Source: Topomyia yanbarensis (lineage: Eukaryota; Arthropoda; Insecta; Diptera; Culicidae). From it: DNA of 64,000 bases. The position numbers and the translations under genes were made by a program. Where the stretch lies: assembly GCF_030247195.1 (NCBI RefSeq), contig NC_080670.1, forward strand, positions 159,476,580 to 159,540,579, given 5' to 3'. Under the pieces are notes generated by a model. That model worked only from the letters and a program-made list of their open reading frames with translations. It made no database searches and had not been told where the DNA came from. Positions within the stretch are counted from its first letter, which is position 1. The number at the start of each line of letters is the position of its first letter. Positions 10,673 to 21,305 of this stretch are shown one piece after another.

Positions 10673-11560
10673 CAAAAATAATTTACAACAGCTTTTTTAA
10701 GCAAATAAAAATTTTGGACTGTAGAGGGTTGTAGCGTTGTTTAAATCAACATTATTGTTCATTAAGGTGGTTAAAGTAATTAGTTCGTCGAAATAGTTTA
10801 AATTTAATAGTTTTTTTTCACAAGTTCTGGTGTGCTGAAGTAATTTGAACAGTAAAAAATCGAATAATGGAAATTTGATTATTCTTAAGGGTGGTTAAAA
10901 AAGGTCGGTTTAAATTAGATGTTTTCAAGTAATTCTGGTGTTATGAATTTAATTTTGATGCAAAAGAAAGACTATGAGCTAACGGTACTAATGTATTTAA
11001 GAAACATGCTTGTTTCTATAATCCTCATGAATAATAAAATAATAAATGAAATTAATTCATCGGACCTGATTGATTCAAAACATCTAACCTGGACTGTTAC
11101 GATAACGATTTTTTTCCACCCTGATGAATACTAATGCAGATTTTGAAGCCCTTTTAAACTTTGTTCAGTGCCAAATAAATGAAAAATATAGAAAGGGCTG
11201 CGATACAATACAAGAAGGGTAAAATGAAGCAATTTTTCAATTGTATATGTTTTTTTGAGCTTTATTCAAAGTTATAACAGTTGTTTTATGATCTGTCCGT
11301 TTTTTTCCTCAGTGTGCGTTGATTGTTTAACAGACGATTGAAACTGTGTGCTAGTTGTCCATGAATTATTCTTAGAAGCACCATCGTACAATTCAGGGAT
11401 CTTGATCCTAACATTGACATATGTACTCACCGACGCGTCCAGGATGTCCATAGTAAGGCTTTCTTGACCTTATTTTTTAGCAATCTGATTCCTGTGGCTA
11501 TCGAGAAAAAAAACATGCTTTGAAATCCAATGGAACTTTATTTTTTGAATTCATATTCCT
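10673..11560. other. AT-rich intergenic, no recognised feature
   Basis: No plausible gene. The 71-codon frame at 10919-11134 lacks domain features and has AT-driven composition. Confidence 0.4.
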
Positions 11561-11564
11561 GAAT

Positions 11565-13179
11565 CACGGTGTCTCTGGTAGAACAATATTTATACAAAAA
11601 AATAGTGTCGCTGAAGTACTCATTAATCTAAAGCTTAGATGCTCCTCTTTCATCTCAGACTAATTTTGAAATGTTCTATCGGGGGGTCTAGAACAATATT
11701 TTTTTTAACATTTTGTTGATTATTTTTGAAGACTACATTTCAATGAATAGCTCTCAGAAGATATCTCACTTTTAGAGGGATTTATCTTTAGATATTCAAT
11801 ATCAGGAGGGACTTGTTATGTTAATAAATATCTCCGAAGACACTAATAACCGACATTTAGCCAATTTTGCGTTAATTGACATTTTAAATTTGAATAATAT
11901 TTTTACTCGGTATATTTTTTGTCTCCGGTAGAACAATACTCACTATCCGGAAACTTGCTTCTCTTTTAAACGAGACAAGTTTTGAATTGTTCGTCCTAGT
12001 GGTCTAAAACTTTTATTTTAGAAAAATAAATATCTTTGTTTATATAATATGGATACTACTACTCATTTGTACGTTGATCTAGGAAACTATCTTTTTTAAA
12101 CTTTATGAATAATTGGTATCAGAAAATAATTTTTAGTTCATGATGTATTTGTATTATGTTCGTTGAATTCAATTATATTATGTTATGTGTATGTACGTAT
12201 TGCTTAATATTTAAATTTAGAGATAAAGAGATAAGTTTTTTGGCCAACATAGGGTTATAAACCTGTTAGAATAACTTTTTTAAATTCGCGAAACAATACT
12301 CTTTTGTTTATATTTTATGTTATTAGAGTTTTTTGCTCAAGATTCTTTTCCGACCCATTTCTTATGCAAAATTACATAATTTTTAGATTTTTTAGACTTA
12401 CTTTGTTTCGTCGATTAATCAAATCGAAATACTTGATGAAGTGCACTTTAAAATTTAAACTTTCCCATATTTCCTATAATAGAATAGCTACTTTGATCAA
12501 ATACACAATCTCTAAACGCAGATAACACCCTGCTGCTTCCAAACATTTTGTCGCTGATTATAAAACAGAACATGAAATGATTTTTCGGAATATATAATTT
12601 TCTACTAAAATGTGGACCACTGATCTTATGTATTTCTAAAGGGAGAGTCTTTCGATCGTGTTTAAGATCATAATTTTCAACGAAACTAAAAACGAAAACA
12701 AATTAGATTAAATTATTAGATTAGATAAAATTGTTCAAAGAATTCATAGAACAATGATAGAATTCAAAATTTTGAATGTAACATCAGTTACATCAGAACC
12801 CCGAGCAAAATATATATTTCGAAGAAAAACAAATTGAAGAAACCTTTTAATTTGCAAATTTTAAGATACTTAATTACCAACGCGAAACTGGCTACATGGT
12901 GTCGTCGAAGGTTTTCATTAACGTTACAAGTCTGTTCCTCTGACAGTGTGTTCACTGATTAAACCTCCTAAAAGGGAGATATCTGTTTTGAGCTACAAAT
13001 TGAAAAAATACTTAAAAAATTGATCGTCAAAATGCTAAAAAAAATTGATGTTCTAAACCCTCCGATAGAACATTTCAAAGCTATGCTCAGATGAAAGAGG
13101 AGCATCTAAGCTTTCGATTAGTGAGTAGTTTAGCGATACTGATTTTTTTGTTTAAATATTTTCTACCCGAGACACCGTG
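11565..13179. mobile_element. long-TIR DNA transposon, CACGGTGTCTC ends, GAAT target duplication
   Basis: The left end CACGGTGTCTCTGGTAGAA and the right end (complement CACGGTGTCTCGGGTAGAA) are inverted copies. Homology extends about 165 bp into each side and includes AAGCTTAGATGCTCCTCTTT. GAAT flanks both ends (11561-11564 and 13180-13183). A partial internal copy of the end sequence lies at about 11925-12010. No transposase is readable. CAC- termini with a 4-bp duplication would fit Chapaev/CMC-type elements; that placement is tentative. Confidence 0.75.
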
Positions 13180-13424
13180 GAATGTTTTTAATGAAATAAA
13201 TGTGTTAGATGTTGCGCTAACGTAGTATGCTTGCGCTTTATCGGCTTTTCCAGCAGCGTATCCATTTCCTGGTTTATGTGAAAGGACTATTCAAAAATGT
13301 ATTTAATCGCAAAATGTCAACTTTCGTGAACCGCAAAACATTTCTGTTTGTTTTTTATTGAAAGAAAAGAATCGGCGTTTCCCCATGGTAATTTTTGCCA
13401 GCTGTCAGTTGCCCCTATTAACTG

Positions 13425-13485
13425 ATACGATTCGCTAGTTGGCGCGCAGTCGTGACCCAACTAACGAATTTGCGCTGTAGTATAA
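13425..13485. repeat. fragment of the CAGTCGTGATTCGC MITE
   Basis: ATTCGCTAGTTGG, AGTCGTGACCCAACTA and GCTGTAG occur in scrambled order, matching pieces of the MITE at 7848-8129. It is an old rearranged copy. Confidence 0.5.
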
Positions 13486-13809
13486 AAATACCATTTACAT
13501 AATTTCGAATCATCTCTTTACTGTGCCAAGAAATATGCCTCTATTTTCATGCTCTACTGTTGTTTAATCCGGGACGACCTGTGTGATTGCTCGATTTTGA
13601 GCAGATTTTTATAATCATTACAACGGAACCACTGATTATTTTCAGATAATTTCTTCACCATTGCGTTATATTTTGTTTAGATATTCTACGGTACTATGTT
13701 TGAATCTGACATTTAACAGAAATTATGAAAAGACGCATAAAATTGTGTACACGATTTAGTCCGAATCAGTTGCCAAAATCAAACTCTTAGTATGCGGTGT
13801 TTTTCGCAA

Positions 13810-13862
13810 ATGAATGAATAAATAAATAAACAAATAAATAAATAAATAAATAGATAAATGAA
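13810..13862. repeat. (AAAT)n microsatellite
   Basis: A run of GAATGAATAAATAAATAAAC-type tetranucleotide units over about 50 bp. The minus-strand frame with an IYLFIYLF repeat is produced by it and is not a gene. Confidence 0.9.
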
Positions 13863-13999
13863 TTCATTTTCCGAGGTGCTAACGTAGAACATTTTCGAAA
13901 TATTGCTTAATTGATTTTTTACAGCCCAAATTATCACAAGAAACGAAATATATGTTTGAACATTTAAGCAATGAACAAACCGTTTTAATAATTTTCTAA

Positions 14000-15060
14000 A
14001 ACCCATACAGTATTTAACAAAAAAATTAACGATTTTTTTGTTTCGACTGGCAAGTTCCTACCTATAAACCTAATTGGATTGGAAAAGCGCTTACCGTTCT
14101 GAAGGGCAACAAAAGGAATAGCAATTGTTACGCACATAAAAAATCGATGTTACGTAGCTACACGCCACCCACGTTTTCCTGTGACATACATACTGTTGAT
14201 GAGACGTCATCGAGTTGGCTGATGATGGAGTTTTGTTTAACCTTGAGATAGCAGACCGGCAGCAACAATTCGGTTCAACAGGTACCTGCAACCGATTTCA
14301 CGACCCATTAAACCGCTCACGACAGTCGGACATGAACTACAGCTGTCAATCTGTTTCAGTTTCAGAGTTTTCCGGTTTGGCTACATACGTATATCGGTTG
14401 GTTCTAATTCGCACAACTCGCTGCTTGCCTCCGTCGCCACGCTGATTTTTAGGATGTGCACAAAATGATGGAACGTTGTAAAGGATTGCAAACTATTTAA
14501 ATTGTACGATTTTTAATAATAATTATTGGGAATCAATACTAAATATGATTCATATATGACTAAACATGAAATGTCTGCAGTAATTCAATTCATTCGTGGC
14601 ATTTTTCTGGGGTCTAAAATGTGCGTTTGGCGCGCCTGTACTTGTTTAGATGTTGGGCGTTGTAGAAGTGATTTATGATTTTGAGGTTTATGTCATCTAT
14701 TGTAAACCAATTATAAGGTGGTAGAACAAATCTCGCGTGAAGCGTGAGTGCGCCATCAAAATAATGACAACTTGGCGGAGGTGGTTGGGAGAATTAAGTA
14801 GTATCTCTTAAAAGTTAGTGATACAAAAGGAGTTTTGGGAGCTTCCGGCTTGTCTCTATAATATGTATAAGTTGAACTCGGAAACTAACAATGACTGATG
14901 TATAGAATTGTCCATTTATACGGATGTTTTGGTTATTCCGGAAGATTTTCACGTAGCATTCAGGGTCAATTTTTGAATCAAAGTTTCAACATCATTTTCA
15001 GACATTTTACATAAGCATTCAACATTTTTGGATCAGTTTCATGCACAGTAGGAAGCGAAA
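14000..15060. other. less AT-rich non-coding region, no gene identified
   Basis: The base composition is more balanced than the flanks, but frames on both strands (for example 14091-14291 minus and 14215-14445 plus) are mutually overlapping, lack ATG starts or domains, and look like chance. Nothing firm can be assigned. Confidence 0.35.
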
Positions 15061-15067
15061 CACCAGT

Positions 15068-16590
15068 CTTTCTCCCAAAGGCGAAAATTTTTTGTGAAAC
15101 CACTTTTTGTACGTACTTCTGTTGAGACGTTCTGTTGGGATTTGTGTCCTTCATGTCTACCGTAGACAGAACTAAATACGATCCCCGCACGGCTGTTCTT
15201 AGACGAGAGAGAAGACCAACAAGGCGGCCAGAAAAATCCATCTTACGAAGAAATCGGAAGAAATATACGGAAAAGCGGGCATCGAGCGGTTACATTCTAC
15301 TAGAGCGACGAGTTGTGAATCAACTTTTTAATTTTGGGCAAGATGCGCCAACGTGTAATAAGGTAGCAGACGATCAGCGAAAGGATGTGTGTGTATCAAA
15401 TGCCCTTTCTGCAACTACAGCATCCTCAACGTACACTGCCCTCACACAGCGAGACCCAAGAACGAGAAAGATGCATTTACGCGCATTTGGAGTCCGCGGC
15501 AGAATGTGAAGCTCCTCATCAGGGACACCCTTGAGATCACCTGATTAATAAACTGAGAACTAAATCCACGTTCTAATGAACGGAAACTTCTTCTCCAGCA
15601 TCACAAATGTTCGCACCTTCCGCAGTGCGAATATAGATTCGGAATCGCCTGTAGGAAGATTGGGATACCGAGGCGATAGTGCATCTGTGCAGAGTTACGA
15701 AAATTCTACGAGTAGATACATCGATCGACCAGGCCGACATATGAGAAAGAAAAAAACTAGTGTCTCGAACCTACGTGTACGCACACCATATGCGTACATG
15801 GGGCTCGGTTGTGCAGGCAAACATGTGCACGTGTTTAGGTACGAAATAGCGTGTTTGAGTTCATACACGAATTGTGGGTATAATATGAGCACAGAAGCAG
15901 AGCGACCATTGTGTGCGATGTGCATATGGGAAAAGTGGTAAGAATGGAAGTAACAGTTTCCTTCATTTTTCAAACAATGCAAGCCGGATTAAGGGTAATC
16001 GCTCATATACGTGTATTTTACAAATCATAGGCAATACTCCCACGGTTGGCTGTGTGGAGTTCAAATTGCTTTTGTTTACGAAACAGGATACTCTCGGTAG
16101 CCGGCTGCCCAGAGTTTAAAAAGAACCAAAAACTAAACGAGATCTTTTCATTTTCAAATGATCGTGTACTCTAAGACTAACTAAACAACTACAGAATAAA
16201 ATATTCTTTTCAGGTCGCATCGCTTGCTTGGAGCGAATCCTAGACCTTATACCCCTCCAAACCACCAACTCCGCGACACCTATGGAAGAGTCTGATGAAT
16301 CGTTGTCCTTCCGTTAAGTAGGTGAAGCATCAACACTTCCCGTCTAACTTATCCTTTATCCTTCCTCTTGAGGGATGGAGATGGGGGCGGCCGGCCGGTG
16401 TTGCAGTTTTAATATGGGTCGGATTGGTCGGAATTCCTACTTACCATTTCCTAAGCTACTCTTATTAGATAATCAGCAGTCATACATGATGGAGTCAGTG
16501 TGCAATCCGCCAAAATCATCGTCACAACGCAACGCAACGCACTGCAACTCAAAGAGTGGCTTCACAAAAATTTTCGCCTTTGGGAGAAAG
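15068..16590. repeat. inverted repeat pair with 40-bp arms
   Basis: CTTTCTCCCAAAGGCGAAAA begins the left arm (15068-15108). The right arm (16550-16590) is its inverted copy, about 37 of 40 bases. Both read KIFAFGRK in opposite directions when translated. The 1.5 kb between may be a TIR element or simply flanked by two copies of another repeat; no target duplication was seen. Confidence 0.5.
16215..16318 (+). CDS. possible short terminal exon, unassigned
   Basis: A TTCTTTTCAG acceptor (ends 16214) is followed by an open frame of about 34 codons (RIACLERILDLIPLQTTNSA..., ending ESLSFR) and TAA. The peptide is compositionally protein-like and codon use is less AT-rich than nearby. No upstream exon with a matching donor could be identified, and it lies between the 40-bp inverted repeats, so it could be part of a mobile element. 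Weak call. Confidence 0.2.
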
Positions 16591-16689
16591 ATTAGTATTT
16601 AGCCAATTTTTCCTCCTTAGGGAGGAATATAGCATAGTAAGATAAAAACTTTCTCCTTTCAATAAATGTTCCCCCTAATTATGCTTTTT

Positions 16690-17195
16690 GAGTACTCAGA
16701 ACTACGAGCTTCCTATTACTGACGACAATCTTCAACTTCTAATTCGCCTGAAGAATGTTTGAAGACGTCAATATCTACGTTCTCGTGATCCTGCTATGAA
16801 ATGTGTCTATCAGGATCTACAAAAGGAAATTAAGCATAGATTCACACTCTTGAGAAATAAAAACTTCGCGAAAGAGTTGAACAAATCAAGCCATATTCTA
16901 AACATTTCTGGAAACTCTCTAAGGTTCTTAAGAAACCTCAGAAACCAACTCCAGCTTTGAAGGATGGCGACTACTTACTTCTTACAAACGAGGAAAAAGC
17001 TCGAAGACTTGCTCAGAAGGTTGAGAGCGTACATTACTTTAATCCCAACGCTGTGAATCCTATTTAAATCGAAGACTCACATAAATATGAAATATTGAAC
17101 AAATGTTTTGAATTAGCATACTTTTCTAAAAAATGATGGAAAAATGCCAAGGTTATTCCCATTCTGAAGCCAGATAAAAATCCAGCAGAAGCATC
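16690..17195 (+). pseudogene. Juan-like (Jockey clade) non-LTR retrotransposon, 5' part of ORF2
   Basis: Frames include QYLRSRDPAMK, YQDLQKEIKHRF, LRNKNFAKEL and VIPILKPDKNPAEAS. This is the segment between endonuclease and reverse transcriptase of mosquito Juan-type ORF2, as I know the family. It is frameshifted, has an internal deletion near 17060-17100, and is cut at 17196 by a Tc1-like element; the LINE resumes at 18844. It is 5' truncated. Confidence 0.75.
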
Positions 17196-18843
17196 TACAG
17201 TGACAACCTCATATTCGTACACCTCTAGTATATATGTTTACTATTGTTTCATAAATGTTTGCGCTATTCAATATAGGTATTGTTTTGTAAATGTGGTAGT
17301 AGAATCATCGTCTGCCATTTTCTTATCATTTGTAATCTAAAGTGTGCAAGTTTTCGTAGACTACACATAAAAAATCATTATTTGGTGTTAAAATGGCACA
17401 ATTTCATATTCGTACACTTTTGAAAGGTCAATTAATTTGTCAATTTTAAGACCTGTTATTTCTTTATTTTTTTGTTTTACTTAGAAAAATAGATTTTAGG
17501 ACTACAGAAATGTGTTCATTGGCACAATTTCCTCTACACTAGTTTAAGAAATTCCCTCAAATTAACATAATGGTTAAAAAAGTAAACTAGTTGCCATTAT
17601 GGGAAGAAAACTAATTATAACTCACCAAAATGAAGGTAATTTTTCATGAAATCTTTGAAATTGTTCAAAGGTTGCGTCCAACTATTTAAAATGTCATTAA
17701 AAGCTTTGATGTGGCGAAACGTAGAGCAGATATTGCGAAAAACTTGAACTGTAAACAATTTTCGATGAGGGATAAACGATTTTTGATTAGAAAAATTTGG
17801 TAAACTCGTAATTAATGTTATATACATGATAAATAAATTGAATTATATCATTTCAGTATAAGTCTGCTGTGGTACGGCTCGTAATGTATGGAGAACGGAC
17901 AATTACAATGCCTGTGTTCTGAGCAAGAAGCTGTTCATCAATGAGAAGAACAAAGAATCGATTTTTTATTTACTAAACAACATTCAAACATTTTATCGGA
18001 ATATTGGAAAGATTGTAACTTTGTTTACGAGTCCAAATTCAACATCTTTTACTCAAATGGCTGTTGTTTCCAGTGGAGAAAATCGAACTCAGACCTGGAC
18101 GTAAAAGCCTTATAACAGCAGCCAAGCGCAGAGACAGCGGACTTTTTTGTATGGGTTATTATATGTCCACTAGAAGTGCTAGAAATGTGGTCTTCATTGA
18201 TGGAATAATGGATCATAATGTGCATTTTAATGTGAATATCTTAAAATAAATTTTAAAGCAAAGTTTCCATAAAATGGTACTTTTACTAAGAAATGGTGGG
18301 TATTGGAAATTCGATCAGGAGAAAAACCTAAAGCATAAGGCGTGCACAAAACGTTTAGAGTAAATTTATAATACCCCGTTTATTAACTGATTAGAAAAAT
18401 AAATGCCAATATTTGGATAAAAAGTGCGAAACTATCCGGATTATAATGAGGATCATCTTAGAAACTACTATTCCGAAGAATGGGATAAGATTTAAGTTAA
18501 ATACACACAAAAACTAGTGGTTAGCATTCCAATACGATTGAAAATTGTAATTACAAACAAAAGCTAGCACATTGAATATTTATTATAGAAATATCAATTG
18601 ATTTTTGAAAAAATATTTGTGCTGTACGAATATGAGATTGCGTGTATATTTGACTCTTTAGAATTCTGATTATTTTTGAAAAAATGAGCGTTTGTAGTAC
18701 AAAGATAATTATTGTATCTTTCCTATGATGTCTAGTCAACTAGTTCTACATATATAAAATGTCTCGTTAACTTAATTTTTACTTGTAAAATGCATGTAAG
18801 CATTCCGCATAGCGGTGTACGAAAATGAGATTGTGTCACTGTA
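17196..18843 (+). mobile_element. Tc1-like transposon with IR/DR ends, inserted in the LINE
   Basis: TA flanks both ends (17196-17197 and 18842-18843). The outer inverted repeats share CAGTGACA and CTCATNTTCGTACACC. Internal second copies (CACAATTTCATATTCGTACA at 17397 and its complement at 18623-18642) lie about 200 bp inside each end, giving the IR/DR layout known from Tc3 and Sleeping Beauty-type elements. A decayed plus-strand transposase lies between. Removing it restores Juan codons ...AEAS and RPISLL. Confidence 0.85.
17590..18530 (+). pseudogene. Tc1-like transposase pseudogene
   Basis: Plus-strand pieces across frames resemble Tc1-family transposase: SFDVAKRRADIAKN and RDKRFLIRKI (DNA-binding part, about 17690-17800), ESKFNIF (first catalytic Asp region is altered, near 18030), GYYMSTRSARNVVFIDGIMD (18150-18210, catalytic core) and a YYSEEWDKI-type C-terminus (about 18465-18495). 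Numerous stops and frameshifts make it inactive. The minus-strand frame at 17615-17827 is a shadow of it. Confidence 0.65.
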
Positions 18844-19928
18844 GCTGTCGACCAATTAGTTTACTCTCTTCTATTATTGAATAATTTGAAAAAAATCATC
18901 CTAACTAGAACGATGTCACATATCAATGAGGGTTCTATTTTTCTTTCCGAGCAGTTTGGATTACGCATTGGACATTCAACTTTTCATGAACATGTAAGAG
19001 TAACTAACATGATAAAGGGAAATATCTCTGAGGGCTACTCCACTGGAATTGCTCTTCTAGACATCGAAAAAGCTTTCGACAGTGATTGGCACAAAGGTTT
19101 ACTTGCAAAAATGCGGGATTTCAATTTTCCAATTTACATAATAAAGATAATTATAAATTTGTCTTACTCATCGTACCTTACAAGTATCTTATCAGAATTG
19201 TAAATCTTATAAGCTACCCATTAAAGCAGGCGTCCCGCAAGTGTCAAGCGTCGATCCAATTCTATATAATATTTTTACCTCTGGTCTCCTAAATCCACCC
19301 GTAGGCTGTAAAAAGTCATTTTCTTGTGATAATAAAAGCATCTCCGTCACAGGTGGATCTTCGAATTATCTGCAGTCGACTGCAACGAAGCTTGAATATT
19401 TTCAATGACTACCTGAAAAAAATGGAATATTTCAACGAATTGCCGCATTCGTTGAAATATTCCATTTTTTCAGGTAATCACAATTGATTGTGCTTCCGTT
19501 TAAGCCAAGCGCTTCTTCTCTTAAACCAAATAATAACCATATAATAGTTAATTTAATGGTTTAAAGTTAACGTGGTTAGATCAAGTTAAATACATGGGTT
19601 TGATTTACGATAAAATACTTACTTTTAAGGATCACATTAAAGGAATCCAAGCGAAATGCAACAAATATATAAAATGCTTTTATCCTCTTAGAAACAGGAA
19701 TTCTATCTTTTACCTAAAAAGCAAGCTATTAATTTACAAACAAATATTTAGACCGGCAATGTTATATGAAGTGCCAATTTGGGCAAGTTGTTGTGCTACT
19801 AGGAAGAAAGTACTTCAAAGGGTTCAGAACAAAATTCTAAAAATTGTTTAGCCCTAGTTTAGCACAAACGAATTGCGCAGACTCGCAAACATAGAAATAT
19901 TATAGAAATTATGACGAACAGTAACAGT
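18844..19928 (+). pseudogene. Juan-like LINE ORF2, reverse transcriptase part
   Basis: Strong RT-domain signature: SEQFGLRIGHST, GYSTGIALLDIEKAFDS (catalytic Asp motif A), a degraded GVPQ...LYNIFTS block, and a C-terminal segment AKCNKYIKCFYPLRNR...FRPAMLY (19594-19851). The FADD catalytic box has become FSCDNKS (about 19317), and several frameshifts occur. A hairpin at 19410-19476 replaced ordinary coding sequence. It is cut at 19929 by another transposon. Confidence 0.8.
19410..19476. repeat. 67-bp hairpin inside the LINE pseudogene
   Basis: Arms TACCTGAAAAAAATGG...GAAT (19410-19440) and its complement (19447-19476) surround a 6-nt spacer TGCCGC. They differ only in the length of one A/T run (7 versus 6). 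The sequence before and after is collinear with the LINE, so one arm is an inverted copy of its neighbour. Confidence 0.9.
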
Positions 19929-21071
19929 TAGGGGAACTGGGGGTAAGACGGACATATTAAGGATAGACTGAAAAATAACATATTAAGAGAATGTTTTTGT
20001 CAACATGTAATACTCTATGTTGTAGCTCCATATGTTGGCTTTCGAGTGCCCAGAAGGATTGTGTTACAAAAATCAATAAGTACCTATCATTTTTTAAAGA
20101 ACTGAAAAACGAAGAAATATCTTCATTTTTTCCAGACTGCGGGTGAAACAGACATATGGTGGGGGTAAGACGGACATGTTGCAGAAAGGATGATCACAAT
20201 ACAAAATATTAAAATTTACTGTTTCTAGCGAAGGTTTTGAATAGATTGTAGTTCTTTTCAATATATGCGTTCAACTAGAGGTGAAAAATAACGTTTTGGG
20301 GTTCGATTTAGAGTTGAAGCAAATGGTGTATTTTCTAATATCATTTATACCGTTGTCATAAAGAGAGCTATATAATCAGTTCAAATGATTAGTCACAATC
20401 ACTTATACGAAACTGAAAGGTTATATATTAAATGCGTAATTGGAAACATCAGTTTCTCGATTACACACAGCCATAGTATGGGACCTGCATAAAATCGTAT
20501 ACCATTTCCAGGTCCTATGAATTCGATACTTAGTCTCGGTCACATTAACGTACATCCTGCAGTCTACTCCATGTGAGACTTCAGTTAACTGGATGGTTCT
20601 CCACGTTTGATTGCTAGAATTTCGTTTCTACACGCGAGACATTTATATAAGGACGAATCAATAGAATCAATCAAGACTGTCCGTCTTGCCCCACCAGTAC
20701 ACAAATTTTTTGAACGTTTGTACTTATTCACGCAGAAATAAACTTACCTGTTATTTTCTTCGAAGATGTCTCTTAAGAGTTTCTTTATCGAAATAAAGGA
20801 AAAAAACCGCGGAAGAATTTATTTTTTCGTCGATAAACCTTAAAATCGGAAAATTGAAAATTACATCCGCACGAAACTATACTACTGATTATCAATATTT
20901 GCTTAAATTGTACATGTTTAGCAGTATTCAAGGCCTACTAAATGTTTCATAATTCAAGGTTACTCATAATGATAGAGTACACATACAATACAATTGAAGT
21001 TTTCATGTTATATCCCTAAAAACCATGTGTCCGTCTTACCCCACCTGTCCGTCTTACCCACATTTCCCCTA
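19929..21071. mobile_element. TIR element, GTAAGACGGACA type, TA target site
   Basis: Ends TAGGGGAACTGGGGGTAAGA (19929) and the complement of TAGGGGAAATGTGGGTAAGA (21052-21071). The subterminal motif (G)GGGTAAGACGGACA recurs at about 20161-20180 and inverted at about 20680-20695 and 21030-21046. No coding capacity. It is nested in the Juan-like LINE, whose remnant may continue for a few bases after 21071. Confidence 0.8.
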
Positions 21072-21097
21072 CTAGATAGTAGCCATCGCTGCGACTT

Positions 21098-21305
21098 TTA
21101 AGGTTGCACAGAGAATGCGCAAAATTCGCAAACGAAAAAAGCAGTTTTTTCCACACCGTATGTCAGATCTTAATAAAAATCAATCAGCGTATGTAGAATG
21201 TTGTAACAGTACTGCTGATTGATTTTTATGAAGATCTGACATACGGTGTGGAAAAAAACTGCTTTTTTCGCTTGCAAATTTTGCGCATTCTCTGTGCAAC
21301 CTTAA
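21098..21305. mobile_element. foldback MITE, TTAA target site (copy 2)
   Basis: Same family as 4698-4907: TTAA at 21098-21101 and 21302-21305, ends AAGGTTGCACAGAGAATGCG and complement, about 90-bp arms with AAAAAAGCAGTTTTTTCCAC. The arms here match each other more closely than in copy 1, so this insertion may be younger. Confidence 0.85.

Noticed and set aside
13779..14006. Minus-strand ORF with IYLFIYLF repeats, looks like a membrane segment
   Set aside because: Produced by an AAAT microsatellite.
15135..15941. Plus-strand ORFs of 124 and 121 codons
   Set aside because: Overlap equally long minus-strand frames; Arg/Ser/Thr-rich with no domain; not enough to call genes.
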